The notes under the pieces: generated by a model
Told to the model about the DNA's origin: nothing
Database searches by the model: none
What the model saw: only the letters and a program-made list of their open reading frames with translations
Part shown: one piece after another, positions 6,787 to 14,413 of the stretch
Position numbering within the stretch: position 1 is the stretch's first letter
Layout of the letters: each line of letters opens with the position of its first letter
Made by a program: the position numbers and the translations under genes
NCBI GenBank assembly: GCA_022560215.1
Contig: JADFTO010000028.1
Coordinates: forward strand, 1 to 16,587
Direction: 5' to 3'
From: Pseudomonadota bacterium
GTDB taxonomy: Bacteria > Pseudomonadota > Alphaproteobacteria > Rhodospirillales > 2-02-FULL-58-16
DNA: 16,587 bases

Positions 6787-7383
6787 ATGGCAAGAATGAA
6801 ATTCCTGTGTGACGCCGAACGCTGTATCGAATGCAACGCTTGCGTCACGGCGTGCAAAAACGAGCACGAGGTGCCTTGGGGCATCAACAGGCGCCGGGTG
6901 GTGACCATCAACGACGGCGGCCCCGGCGAGCGGTCCATTTCGGTGGCCTGCATGCACTGTTCCGACGCGCCGTGCATCGCGGTCTGTCCGGTCGACTGCA
7001 TATACCAGACCGAACAGGGCGTGGTCCTGCACTCCAAGGACCTGTGCATCGGGTGCGGCTATTGCTTCTACGCTTGTCCCTTCGGGGCTCCGCAGTTCCC
7101 TCAGGCGGGCAACTACGGCAGCCGCGGCAAGATGGACAAGTGCACCTTCTGCAACGGTGGTCCGGAAGAAGACCACTCGTCGGCGGAGTTCAAGAAGTAC
7201 GGCCGCAACCGTCTGGCGGAGGGCAAGCTGCCGCTCTGCGCCGAGATGTGCGCCACCAAGGCGCTCCTGGGCGGTGATGGCGATTTGATCGCCAACATCT
7301 ACCGCGAGCGGGTCGTCCACCGCGGTTTCGGCTCGGGCGCCTGGGGCTGGGGAACGGCTTATCAGCTGAAGGTTGGGAGCTGA
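6787..7383 (+). CDS. fdhB: Formate dehydrogenase iron-sulfur subunit (FDH3 beta type)
   Basis: This subunit carries electrons from FdhA to the cytochrome b subunit. I choose ATG 6787 because TAAGGAG, overlapping the fdhA stop, precedes it by 7 nt; an in-frame ATG at 6754 lies inside fdhA. The 198-residue product has sixteen cysteines arranged for four [4Fe-4S] clusters: C13/C16/C19/C23, C55/C58/C63/C67, C87/C90/C93/C97, and C119/C122/C151/C155. There is no signal peptide, so it must leave the cell bound to Tat-targeted FdhA. It lacks the C-terminal membrane helix of E. coli FdnH, which is usual for the short FDH3 form. A hairpin-rich gap of 245 nt, not a close junction, separates it from fdhC. 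Confidence 0.95.
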   Translation: MARMKFLCDAERCIECNACVTACKNEHEVPWGINRRRVVTINDGGPGERSISVACMHCSDAPCIAVCPVDCIYQTEQGVVLHSKDLCIGCGYCFYACPFGAPQFPQAGNYGSRGKMDKCTFCNGGPEEDHSSAEFKKYGRNRLAEGKLPLCAEMCATKALLGGDGDLIANIYRERVVHRGFGSGAWGWGTAYQLKVGS

Positions 7384-7394
7384 TTCCAACCGCT

Positions 7395-7449
7395 CGGCGA
7401 AAGGGGTTGGCGGTTCCGCCATTGGCGCGGGACCACCAACCCTTCGCCG
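7395..7449 (+). other. Long 22-bp stem-loop between fdhB and fdhC
   Basis: The arms form three stacked helices: CGGCGAA (7395-7401) with TTCGCCG (7443-7449); GGGTTGG (7404-7410) with CCAACCC (7436-7442); and GGTTCCGC (7412-7419) with GCGGGACC (7427-7434), which includes one G-T pair. Only a two-base bulge and a one-by-one mismatch interrupt it, and the loop is 7 nt. There is no T tract after it, so it is not a classic intrinsic terminator. It begins 12 nt after the fdhB stop. Protection of the fdhB 3' end, RNase processing or partial attenuation before fdhC are possible roles. Confidence 0.8.
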
Positions 7450-7479
7450 CGCCTTTGATGCGGGACGGAAGGGAGATCG

Positions 7480-7593
7480 ATGAAATCCCTGAGAACCGTC
7501 GCCACTCCGCGTTGTTCCTGGTTTCCCGCCGGGCGGAAGGGCCTCGGCCTTTCAGCCCGGCGGGTGCCGGCTACGGGGCCGGTAATCTTGTGA
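7480..7593 (+). CDS. Possible 37-residue small ORF between fdhB and fdhC
   Basis: An ATG at 7480 is preceded by AAGGGAG (7468-7474) with 5-nt spacing, a better ribosome-binding site than several certain genes here have. It reads MKSLRTVATPRCSWFPAG and continues Arg/Gly rich to a TGA at 7591-7593, 35 nt before fdhC. I recognise no family. Its second half overlaps the 7525-7564 hairpin, so if translated, ribosomes would open that hairpin, as in a leader peptide. It may equally be a chance reading frame; codon use does not decide it. Confidence 0.25.
   Translation: MKSLRTVATPRCSWFPAGRKGLGLSARRVPATGPVIL
7525..7564 (+). other. Second stem-loop before fdhC
   Basis: CCCGCCGGGC (7525-7534) pairs perfectly with GCCCGGCGGG (7555-7564). 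Inside it, AAGGGC (7537-7542) can pair with GCCTTT-like bases (7547-7552) around a CTCG-type loop, giving 16 possible pairs in 40 nt. It is not followed by a T run. It lies 64 nt upstream of the fdhC ATG, too far to mask the ribosome-binding site directly. Confidence 0.7.
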
Positions 7594-7628
7594 TAGTTTG
7601 ATGCATATTTGAGGCGGGGGATCACGTC

Positions 7629-8666
7629 ATGACTTGGTTGTGTCGCACATTGGGTTGTTTCGGGCTGGCCATGGTGGTCGGGTATGCCGCCCTGGTGGGC
7701 TTCACGGGCTCGCCGGACCTCGACCACCCGGCCTGGGCCCAGACCAAGGGCCGGGTGCCGGGCAGCGCCCTCGGCAACATCAACGATGCCGAGCTTTGGC
7801 GGCTGGTGCGCCAGGGGGTGACGGGAACGGTTTCCATCCCCGACAAGAAGGCAGGCGTCCTGGTGCAGTCCGAAGGGGACGAATGGCGGGCCCTGCGCAA
7901 CGGCCCCCTCAGCGAGTATGGCTGGTGGGCCATGGCCGCCATGCTGGTGGTGACCGCGGTGTTCTTCCTGTTCCGGGGGCGCATCCGTATCGACGGCGGC
8001 TTCGCCGGGCGCATGGTCAGGCGCTTCACGGACCTCGAGGTCTTCACCCACTGGCTGACGGCGTCGTCTTTCGTCGTCCTTGCCCTGACCGGCCTCAACA
8101 CCCTTTACGGCAAGCATGTGCTGATTCCCGTCTTGGGCAAGTCGGCCTTCGCCACGCTCACTTCCTGGGGCAAGTTCGCCCACACCTACATCGCCTTCGC
8201 CTTCATTCTGGGCCTGCTGCTGATGCTCGTGATCTGGATCCGGCACAACTTCCCCGACCGTTACGACATCGGCTGGATCGCCAAGGGCGGGGGCCTGTTC
8301 GTCAAGGGAAGCCATCCGCCGGCGGGCAAATTCAATTTCGGCCAGAAGGCAATTTTCTGGATTACCATCCTCGGCGGCGGCGCGGCCAGCTTCACGGGAA
8401 TTATCCTGATGTTCCCGTTCACTTTCTTCGGCATGCAGGACATGCAGCTGATGCAGATCATCCACGCCGCCGTCGCCCTTGGCATGATCGTGGTCATTTT
8501 CGGCCACATCTACATCGGCACCCTCGGCATCGAAGGGGCCTTCTCCGCCATGAGCACCGGCGAGGTGGACGAAAACTGGGCCAAGCATCATCACAGCGCC
8601 TGGGCGGTCGAGAGCGAGGAAGGCCAGGCGGTGCCCCAACCGCCCGAACGGCAACCGGCGGAATGA
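7629..8666 (+). CDS. fdhC: Formate dehydrogenase cytochrome b556 subunit (gamma)
   Basis: This 345-residue integral membrane subunit takes electrons from FdhB and reduces quinone using two b hemes. The ATG at 7629 follows GAGGCGGGGG. An N-terminal hydrophobic segment (8-25) is followed by a polar region of about 70 residues, then helices near 97-115, 138-158, 184-204, 243-263 and 278-298. Four helix-borne histidines, H141, H185, H279 and H293, are the likely heme ligands; the 14-residue spacing of the last pair equals that of the last pair in E. coli FdnI. The C-terminus is Glu/Gln/Pro rich. The extra N-terminal helix and periplasmic domain are typical of proteobacterial FdhC and absent from FdnI. 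The stop codon lies in the loop of a palindrome. Confidence 0.94.
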   Translation: MTWLCRTLGCFGLAMVVGYAALVGFTGSPDLDHPAWAQTKGRVPGSALGNINDAELWRLVRQGVTGTVSIPDKKAGVLVQSEGDEWRALRNGPLSEYGWWAMAAMLVVTAVFFLFRGRIRIDGGFAGRMVRRFTDLEVFTHWLTASSFVVLALTGLNTLYGKHVLIPVLGKSAFATLTSWGKFAHTYIAFAFILGLLLMLVIWIRHNFPDRYDIGWIAKGGGLFVKGSHPPAGKFNFGQKAIFWITILGGGAASFTGIILMFPFTFFGMQDMQLMQIIHAAVALGMIVVIFGHIYIGTLGIEGAFSAMSTGEVDENWAKHHHSAWAVESEEGQAVPQPPERQPAE

Positions 8667-8694
8667 CCGCCGGCCCGGCGGAATGACCGCCGGG
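8655..8694. repeat. Tandemly duplicated palindrome at the 3' end of fdhC
   Basis: CCGGCGG-AATGA-CCGCCGG (8655-8673) is followed immediately by CCCGGCGG-AATGA-CCGCCGGG (8674-8694): two near-identical hairpins with the same AATGA loop. The fdhC stop (8664-8666) is in the first loop. They lie between converging genes (fdhC and maeB) and could act as a transcription barrier or an mRNA 3' stabiliser in either direction, though no T tract is present. Confidence 0.75.
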
Positions 8695-8727
8695 CCTGAC
8701 TCACGGGAAATTCTGGCGACGCCGGCG

Positions 8728-8753
8728 TTCGCCGTGCCCTTTCGCCGTGCCCT
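8728..8753. repeat. 13-bp perfect tandem repeat at the end of maeB
   Basis: TTCGCCGTGCCCT occurs at 8728-8740 and again at 8741-8753, ending at the first base of the maeB stop triplet (TTA on this strand). It looks like a simple slippage duplication just outside the coding region; no function is evident. Confidence 0.7.
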
Positions 8754-11032
8754 TAGGATGATGCGTCGGCGGACTGCGCGTTGACGACGGCGACGGCGCT
8801 CATGTTGACGATGCCCCGGGCGGTGACCGACGGGATCAGGATGTGGACCGGCTTCGCCGCGCCCACCAGGATAGGGCCGACGGGAAGTCCTTTGCCCAGG
8901 GCCTTGAGCAGGGTGAACGCGCAGTTGGCTGCATCCAGGTTGGGCAGGACGAAAAGATTGGCCTGGCCCGAAAGCCGCGAATTGGGGAAGATGCGCTCGC
9001 GCAGGGCCTCGTCCATGGCGGCGTCTCCCTGCATTTCCCCGTCCACCTCCAGATCGGGCGCCCGTTCGGCGAGCAGGCTCACCGCCTCGCGCACTTTCCT
9101 GGCGGAAGCCGTGTCCGAGGTTCCGAAACTTGAATGGGACAGCAAGGCCACCTTGGGGGTGACCCCGAAATCGCGGATCACGTCGGCGGACAAGAGGGTC
9201 ATTTCCACCAGATCCTCCGCCGAGGGGTCGGGGGTGACGTGGGTGTCGCACAAAAAGAAAGTGCCCGTGGGCATGATCAAGACGCTTAAGGCCGAGGCGT
9301 CGCGGACGCCTTCCTTGAGGCCGATCACGTCGAGCACGTGGCGCAGGTGCCAATTGTACTGTCCGTAGGTGCCGCAGATCATGGCGTCCGCCTCCCGGCG
9401 CTTGACCATGATGGCGGCGATGACCGTGGTGTTGGTGCGGATGATGGTGCGGGCGTCGTCGGGGGTGGTGCCCTTGCGTTCCATCAGTCCCAGGTAGGTA
9501 TTGCAGTAATCGGCGTATCGGGGATCGTCCTCCGGATTGACCACTTCCATGTCCCGGCCGGCTTTAAGTCTCAGGCCCAGTTTGGCGATGCGGCTCGAGA
9601 TCACGTCCGGCCTGCCGACCAGGATCGGCTTGGCCAATCCGTCGTCGACCACCACCTGGACGGCGCGCAGCACCCTCAATGCCTCGCCTTCGGCGTAGAC
9701 CAGGCGCTTGGGCTCCCGGGCGGCGGCGTCGAAGACCGGCTTCATGAGCATCCCGGAACGGAAGACGAAGCGGCCGAGGCGCTCCTTGTAGGCGTCGAAG
9801 TCCTCGATCGGACGGGTCGCCACGCCGCTCTCCATGGCCGCCTTGGCGACCGCGGGCGCGATTTCCACGATCAGCCTCAAGTCGAAGGGCTTGGGAATCA
9901 GGTATTCGGGGCCGAACTTCAGATCTTCGCCCCTGTAGGCGTCGGCCACGATCTCGGACGATTCCGCCATGGCCAGGTCGGCGATCGCCTTGACCGTGGC
10001 CAGCTTCATCTCTTCGTTGATGGTGGTGGCGCCGACGTCCAGGGCGCCGCGGAAGATGAAGGGAAAGCACAGCACGTTGTTGACCTGGTTGGGATAGTCG
10101 GACCTTCCGGTGGCGATCACGGCGTCCGGACGGACTGCCTTCGCCTGGTCGGGATTTATTTCCGGGTCGGGGTTGGCGAGCGCCAGGATGAAGGGCTTGT
10201 CGGCCATTCGCTTGACCATGTCGGGGGTCAGGATTCCGGGCGCGGACAGGCCAAGGAATATGTCCGCGTTGTCGATGACCTGATCGAGGGTACGAGCCTC
10301 GGTGTCGATGGCGTAGCGTTCCTTGTGGGGGTCCATGGCCTCCTTTCTTCCCTCGTAGACCACTCCCACGTGGTCCACCAGGGTGATGTTTTCCTTGAGT
10401 AGCCCCAAGCTGACCAACAGGTTCAGGCAGGCGATTCCCGCCGCCCCGCCACCGGTGGAAACCAGGCGCACGTCCTCGATGGACTTGCCGATCACGCGCA
10501 GGCCGTTGACCACGGCCGCCCCGGTGACGATGGCCGTGCCGTGCTGGTCGTCGTGGAAAACGGGTATGTTCATACGCTTGCGCAATTCGCCTTCGATGAC
10601 GAAACATTCCGGCGCCTTGATGTCCTCGAGGTTGATGGCGCCGAAGGTGGGTTCCAGCGCCGCGATGATCTCCACCATCTTGCCGGGATCGGTCTCGTCG
10701 ATCTCGATGTCGAAGGCGTCGATGCCCGCGAATTTCTTGAACAGGACCGCCTTTCCCTCCATCACCGGCTTGGCGGCCAGGGGGCCGATGGCCCCGAGCC
10801 CGAGGACGGCGGTGCCGTTGGTGACCACGCCCACCATGTTGCTCCGCGCCGTGAGGTTCATCGCTTCGCCCGGGTCGCCGACGATGGCCCGACAGGCGGC
10901 CGCCACGCCCGGAGAATAGGCGAGCGCCAGGTCCCGCTGGTTGGCCAGCGGCTTGGTGGCCACCACCTCGAGTTTTCCCGCCTTCGGCGCGCGGTGGTAT
11001 TCCAGGGCCGCTTCGTCCAGATTTTCCGTCAT
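8753..11032 (-). CDS. maeB: NADP-dependent malic enzyme with phosphotransacetylase-like domain (MaeB type)
   Basis: MaeB decarboxylates malate to pyruvate and usually makes NADPH, linking the TCA cycle to pyruvate and acetyl-CoA. The 759-residue length is normal for the fused form. Residues 1 to about 430 are the malic enzyme part: Y39 in AYSPGV, K94 in EGKAVLFKKFAGID, E136-D137 for metal binding, FHDDQHGTA (159-167) and a dinucleotide loop STGGGAAG (192-199). Residues about 430-759 resemble phosphate acetyltransferase and in known MaeB proteins are regulatory and generally not active as a transferase. The ATG (complement of 11030-11032) follows a GGGGGAAA-type ribosome-binding site. It stands alone, convergent with fdhC and divergent from the transporter gene. 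Preference for NADP over NAD is from the family, not seen directly. Confidence 0.95.
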   Translation of the reverse strand: MTENLDEAALEYHRAPKAGKLEVVATKPLANQRDLALAYSPGVAAACRAIVGDPGEAMNLTARSNMVGVVTNGTAVLGLGAIGPLAAKPVMEGKAVLFKKFAGIDAFDIEIDETDPGKMVEIIAALEPTFGAINLEDIKAPECFVIEGELRKRMNIPVFHDDQHGTAIVTGAAVVNGLRVIGKSIEDVRLVSTGGGAAGIACLNLLVSLGLLKENITLVDHVGVVYEGRKEAMDPHKERYAIDTEARTLDQVIDNADIFLGLSAPGILTPDMVKRMADKPFILALANPDPEINPDQAKAVRPDAVIATGRSDYPNQVNNVLCFPFIFRGALDVGATTINEEMKLATVKAIADLAMAESSEIVADAYRGEDLKFGPEYLIPKPFDLRLIVEIAPAVAKAAMESGVATRPIEDFDAYKERLGRFVFRSGMLMKPVFDAAAREPKRLVYAEGEALRVLRAVQVVVDDGLAKPILVGRPDVISSRIAKLGLRLKAGRDMEVVNPEDDPRYADYCNTYLGLMERKGTTPDDARTIIRTNTTVIAAIMVKRREADAMICGTYGQYNWHLRHVLDVIGLKEGVRDASALSVLIMPTGTFFLCDTHVTPDPSAEDLVEMTLLSADVIRDFGVTPKVALLSHSSFGTSDTASARKVREAVSLLAERAPDLEVDGEMQGDAAMDEALRERIFPNSRLSGQANLFVLPNLDAANCAFTLLKALGKGLPVGPILVGAAKPVHILIPSVTARGIVNMSAVAVVNAQSADASS

Positions 11033-11325
11033 GAATTTCCCCCGGGCCGTGTCCCGCCTGACCGGGGCGGCCGGCGGCCACCCTATTAATCAGGTTATCC
11101 AGTCCCGTTCGCGGGCACAATCGGTAAGGGTCTCCCGGGTGTGTGTTGCGGCGCTCGCTCGATGGCACCGCATCCAGCGTCGCGCCGCGCCTGCCCGGAT
11201 GAACCGATTTGCTCCCATCAAATTGATTCCTACTTACCGGATAGCGCTTTAGGATGGGCCGCGACTCAACCTCGGCTAGGGATTTCCCCCAGCGGGCGGG
11301 ACAGGACCTAAGTTTAGGGAACGGA
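11033..11325. promoter_or_regulatory. Divergent intergenic region between maeB and the transporter gene
   Basis: This interval must hold the promoters of both maeB (leftward) and the EamA transporter gene (rightward), but no strong sigma70 hexamer pair is evident for either. A short palindrome ATCAA-A-TTGAT lies at 11217-11227 and could be an operator. TTTAGGGA before ATG 11326 provides the ribosome-binding site of the right-hand gene. Nothing else is recognised. Confidence 0.4.
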
Positions 11326-12228
11326 ATGACCACGCCCACCCCTCCGCCCCAAGGGGACACGCGCCGCGGCATCCTGTGGATGCTCCTGACTTTTCTCCTG
11401 TTCGCCAGCTTGAACGTCACGGCCAAGTACCTGACCCTGTCCTATCCCGTGGTCCAGGTCGTCTGGGCAAGATTCGCCTCCCAAGCCCTGATGGTGGCCG
11501 TCGTGCTCGGGCCCCGCATTTCCCATGTCATGGTCAGCGGGCGCCTCGGCCTGCAGATGGGCCGTTCGCTGTTGATGCTGTTCACCACGACAATGTTTTT
11601 CGCCGGGCTCAGCCTCATCCCCCTGGCCGAAGCCAGCGCCATCATGTTCGTGGCCCCGATCCTGGTGACCGTTCTTTCCGTGCCCCTCCTCGGGGAACGG
11701 GTGGGACCGTGGCGCTGGGCCGGCGTGGCGGCGGGGTTCGCCGGCGCGGTGATCATCATCCGCCCGGGCATGGGCGTTGTGCAGCTGGCGGCCTTCCTGC
11801 CGTTCGGCGCGGCCTGCGGCCAAGCCTTCTATCAGATCGCCACCAGGGAGCTGAGCCGCACCGACCAGGCCCTGACCACGCTCTTTTACACGCCCCTGGC
11901 CGGGCTCGCGGCGACCAGCGCGGTGGTGCCATTCCTGTGGATCCAGCCGGACCTGGAAGGCTGGCTGCTGATGACGCTGATGGGGCTGTTCGGGGGTTTA
12001 GGGCATTTCGCGCTGATCAAGTCCCTGACGGCGGCGCCCGTGGCCATCGTGGCGCCCTTCAGTTACACGAACCTGATCTGGGCCACGGCCTACGGCTACC
12101 TCTTTTTCGGCGACCTGCCCGACGGGTGGACCGTGTTCGGGGCGATCGTCATCGTGCTCAGCGGCCTCTTCATCTTCTACCGTGAAACCCGGAAACGCAG
12201 GCTTGCCGAACGGGAGGAGCCCCTGTGA
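11326..12228 (+). CDS. DMT superfamily transporter, EamA type
   Basis: This 300-residue inner-membrane protein has about ten hydrophobic helices in two EamA repeats (about 15-146 and 155-286). The first repeat ends in the typical LGERVG (122-127), mirrored by FGDLPDG (261-267) in the second. I prefer ATG 11326, preceded by AGGGA at 5-nt spacing, over an upstream ATG at 11254 that would add 24 polar residues before the first helix. Members move small metabolites such as amino acids, nucleosides or S-adenosylmethionine, and the substrate cannot be read from sequence. The stop overlaps the start of the phosphodiesterase gene (GTGA), so the two are translationally coupled. The C-terminus is a short basic/acidic tail in the cytoplasm. 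Confidence 0.9.
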   Translation: MTTPTPPPQGDTRRGILWMLLTFLLFASLNVTAKYLTLSYPVVQVVWARFASQALMVAVVLGPRISHVMVSGRLGLQMGRSLLMLFTTTMFFAGLSLIPLAEASAIMFVAPILVTVLSVPLLGERVGPWRWAGVAAGFAGAVIIIRPGMGVVQLAAFLPFGAACGQAFYQIATRELSRTDQALTTLFYTPLAGLAATSAVVPFLWIQPDLEGWLLMTLMGLFGGLGHFALIKSLTAAPVAIVAPFSYTNLIWATAYGYLFFGDLPDGWTVFGAIVIVLSGLFIFYRETRKRRLAEREEPL

Positions 12229-12965
12229 CCGTCGATCCCCTGCCTCCGGTCATCGGCCATCGGGGGGCTTGCGGCCACGCGCCGGAGAACACCATCGCGT
12301 CCATCCGCAAGGCCGCCGAGTTCGGCGCCCGCTGGGTCGAGTTCGACACCAAGCTGAGCCGCGACGGCCATATCATCGTGTTCCACGACGACCGGGTGGA
12401 GCGGACCACCGACGGCACTGGCCGGGTGGCGGACATGGACCTCTCGGCCCTCAAGGTGCTGGACGCCGGGGGGTGGTACTCCAAGGGGTTCAGGGGGGAG
12501 CCCATCCCGACCCTGGCCGAGGCAATGGCCGTCCTCGCCGAGCTCGGCCTCGGCGGCAACGTGGAAATCAAGCCGTCGCCGGGGCGCGAGGCCGAAACCG
12601 GGCGCGCGGTCGCCCTGGCCCTGGCCCGTGACTGGCCCAAGAATCTGCCCCGGCCGCTTATCTCGAGCTTCTCGCCTGAATCCCTCGCCGCCGCGGCCGA
12701 GGCCGCGCCCGGCATCCCCCGCGCCCTCCTGGTGCTCAAGTTTCCCAAGGACTGGCGCCGCCGGCTCCGGGAGCTGGATTGCCAGGCCCTGCACTGCCTC
12801 AACCGGCGCCTCACGCCTTTGAGGGCGCGGGCCCTGAACGAGGCCGGCTACGCCATCAGGGTCTTCACGGTGAACAACCGGCGGCGGGGGGCAAGGCTCT
12901 TCGGATGGGGCGTCCAGGGGGTGATCACCAACTACCCGGAACGCATGCTGTCCCTGGTCGAGTAG
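12225..12965 (+). CDS. Glycerophosphodiester phosphodiesterase (UgpQ-like)
   Basis: This 246-residue enzyme cleaves glycerophosphodiesters from phospholipid turnover to glycerol-3-phosphate and an alcohol such as choline or ethanolamine. The start is GTG 12225, overlapping the transporter stop. Active-site motifs are GHRGACGHAPENT (H12, R13, E21), VEFDTKLSRDG (E39, D41, metal ligands) and FHDD (H54), then EIKP near residue 115 and the C-terminal VQGVITNYPE. No signal peptide is present, so it is cytosolic like UgpQ and unlike periplasmic GlpQ. The tight coupling to a DMT transporter suggests that the transporter exchanges a substrate or product of this reaction, but that is inference. An 85-nt gap separates it from the convergent oxidoreductase; a weak stem with TTTT near 13005-13026 might help termination. 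Confidence 0.93.
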   Translation: MTVDPLPPVIGHRGACGHAPENTIASIRKAAEFGARWVEFDTKLSRDGHIIVFHDDRVERTTDGTGRVADMDLSALKVLDAGGWYSKGFRGEPIPTLAEAMAVLAELGLGGNVEIKPSPGREAETGRAVALALARDWPKNLPRPLISSFSPESLAAAAEAAPGIPRALLVLKFPKDWRRRLRELDCQALHCLNRRLTPLRARALNEAGYAIRVFTVNNRRRGARLFGWGVQGVITNYPERMLSLVE

Positions 12966-13050
12966 CCAGCCGCCGGCGAGGATTCCTTGGTCTGGGCCGA
13001 AATGGACTTCCTTTAGGGAAAGTTTTGCCAAGACACCTGGGTTCCCCGCG

Positions 13051-14337
13051 TCAATAGCCGAAGGCGTCCATGGCCCGGAACCAGAGGTTGGCGAGGGGCA
13101 GGAACCAGGGCCGTCCTGTATAGAGGGGAAATGCGGCGAACCGGGCGTCGTCCAGGGGGGTGCGGCCTTCGTCGGAACCCAGCGCCTTGAGGGCGGCCTT
13201 GTGGCCGAGATAAGGCGCCATGGCCACGCCCGAGCCCGAGTAGCCCAAGGCGTAATGGACGCCGTCCAGCTTGCCCAGATGGGGCAGCCTGTCCCGGGTG
13301 TAGGCGACGAAGCCCGTCCAAGAATGGGTAACGGCGACCCCGGCCATTTGGGGAAAGATGCCCGACATCAGGGCGTGCAGCCGCTTGGCCCCGAGCCGGA
13401 GGTCGATGGGATGGAGCGCGGCGCGGCCCCCGAACAGGAGACGCCGGCCGTCGGGCGAGGCGCGGTAGTAGCAGTGCGCGGCGCGGGTATCGACGATCAT
13501 CCTGCCGCCCGGAATCAGGGCCCTGATGCGCTCCGCCGGCAGCTCTTCCGTGGCGATGATGAAACTGGGGATGGGGATGACCCTGCGCCTGAGGCCGGGC
13601 GTGATCCCGCCGGTGTAGCCGTTGGTGGCGATGATCACGTCGCTGGCGGCGAGCGTCCCCCGGGGGGTTCGCAGGATGAGGCGATTCCCGTCCCTTCGCA
13701 TGCCGGTCACGGGCGAGCGGGCGAAGACCCGGGCGCCGGCGCCTTCCGCCCGATCGAGGAGGCCCCGGTGGAAGAGGGCGGGATGAAGGGAGCCGTGGCG
13801 GGGATAGAGGCATCCCCCGTGATAGACGTCCGTCGCCACCTCCCGGCCCTGCTCGGCCCTGGGCACCATCTCGGCCTCTAGCCCGATCTCGCGGGCCAGT
13901 AGGTCGGTCTCCCGGGCCATGGTCTCGTAGTGGGCGGGCCGCCACGCGGCCCGGAAGCGGCCCGAGCGTGTGAAGTGGCACTCGATGCCCTCCCGTTCGA
14001 TGAGGCCGGCGGTGAACTCCAGGGCGGCGATCCCAACGCCTAGAAAGTCCAGGGCAGCCTTCTTGCCGTAACGCCTGGAAAGTTGGCCGTAGGCGGCCTT
14101 GTGGCCGCTCCCCGCCATGCCGCCGTTGCGCGTGCTGGCCCCGCTCCCCGGCTCGCCCGCTTCCAGGACGGCGACGCGGCGGCCGGCCCGGGCCGCGGTC
14201 AAGGCCGCCGACAACCCGGTGAACCCGGCGCCGACAATGGCCACGTCCGCCGTGGCGGGGAGGGGGGCTTCTGCCTGAGGGACGGGCGGCGCGGCCTCCC
14301 ACCACCAGGGGTCGAAACGGATGTCTTCGCCGGGCAT
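13051..14337 (-). CDS. FAD-dependent oxidoreductase, PuuB (gamma-glutamylputrescine oxidase)-like
   Basis: This 428-residue flavoprotein belongs to the DAO family. Its N-terminus carries WWWE at 11-14, typical of the PuuB/OrdL group, then the ADP-binding GAGFTG loop (36-41) with acidic E59 ending the second strand. GASTRNGGM (66-74) matches the GxSxRNGG flavin motif of the family. The C-terminal half shows FGGRA, the SWTGFVAYTRDRLPHLG segment and HYALGYSGSGVA, the usual FAD closing motif. Such enzymes oxidise N-substituted amino groups to aldehyde or imine with release of H2O2 or reduction of a quinone; the substrate here is unknown and no other putrescine genes are nearby. It is divergent from the nitrilase-family gene across 76 nt. 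The start at the complement of 14335-14337 has GAAGG about 8 nt upstream. Confidence 0.9.
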   Translation of the reverse strand: MPGEDIRFDPWWWEAAPPVPQAEAPLPATADVAIVGAGFTGLSAALTAARAGRRVAVLEAGEPGSGASTRNGGMAGSGHKAAYGQLSRRYGKKAALDFLGVGIAALEFTAGLIEREGIECHFTRSGRFRAAWRPAHYETMARETDLLAREIGLEAEMVPRAEQGREVATDVYHGGCLYPRHGSLHPALFHRGLLDRAEGAGARVFARSPVTGMRRDGNRLILRTPRGTLAASDVIIATNGYTGGITPGLRRRVIPIPSFIIATEELPAERIRALIPGGRMIVDTRAAHCYYRASPDGRRLLFGGRAALHPIDLRLGAKRLHALMSGIFPQMAGVAVTHSWTGFVAYTRDRLPHLGKLDGVHYALGYSGSGVAMAPYLGHKAALKALGSDEGRTPLDDARFAAFPLYTGRPWFLPLANLWFRAMDAFGY

Positions 14338-14371
14338 GGGGACGCCTTCATCGGTTGCGGACGGCCGGACC

Positions 14372-14380
14372 TGCTATAGT
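14372..14380 (+). promoter_or_regulatory. Extended -10 promoter element for the Nit1-like gene
   Basis: TGCTATAGT is an extended -10 (TGn followed by TATAGT, five of six matches to TATAAT). No good -35 lies 16-18 nt upstream, which is the usual situation for extended -10 promoters. It is 33 nt before the ATG at 14414 and lies in the short divergent gap shared with the oxidoreductase gene. Confidence 0.5.
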
Positions 14381-14413
14381 CCAAGAGCATAACCCGAGCT
14401 TGAGGATACGGAA

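Noticed and set aside
7395..7449. Intrinsic terminator after fdhB
   Set aside because: The stem is strong but only three T bases follow at some distance. fdhC clearly belongs to the same complex, so a full terminator is unlikely.
7407..7601. A 64-codon + frame between fdhB and fdhC
   Set aside because: It covers the first hairpin, has no ribosome-binding site, and shows no protein-like pattern. The 7480 start in another frame is better supported.
11217..11227. ATCAA-A-TTGAT as an FNR box
   Set aside because: The half-sites are in reverse order (FNR is TTGAT-N4-ATCAA) and the spacer is 1 nt, so it is not an FNR site. It is kept only as a generic palindrome.
9338..11426. Long open frames on both strands over maeB (9338-10402 +, 9564-11426 -)
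   Set aside because: Both are shadows of maeB in a high-GC genome. Their compositions are Arg/Gly/Pro or His/Val biased without any family motif.
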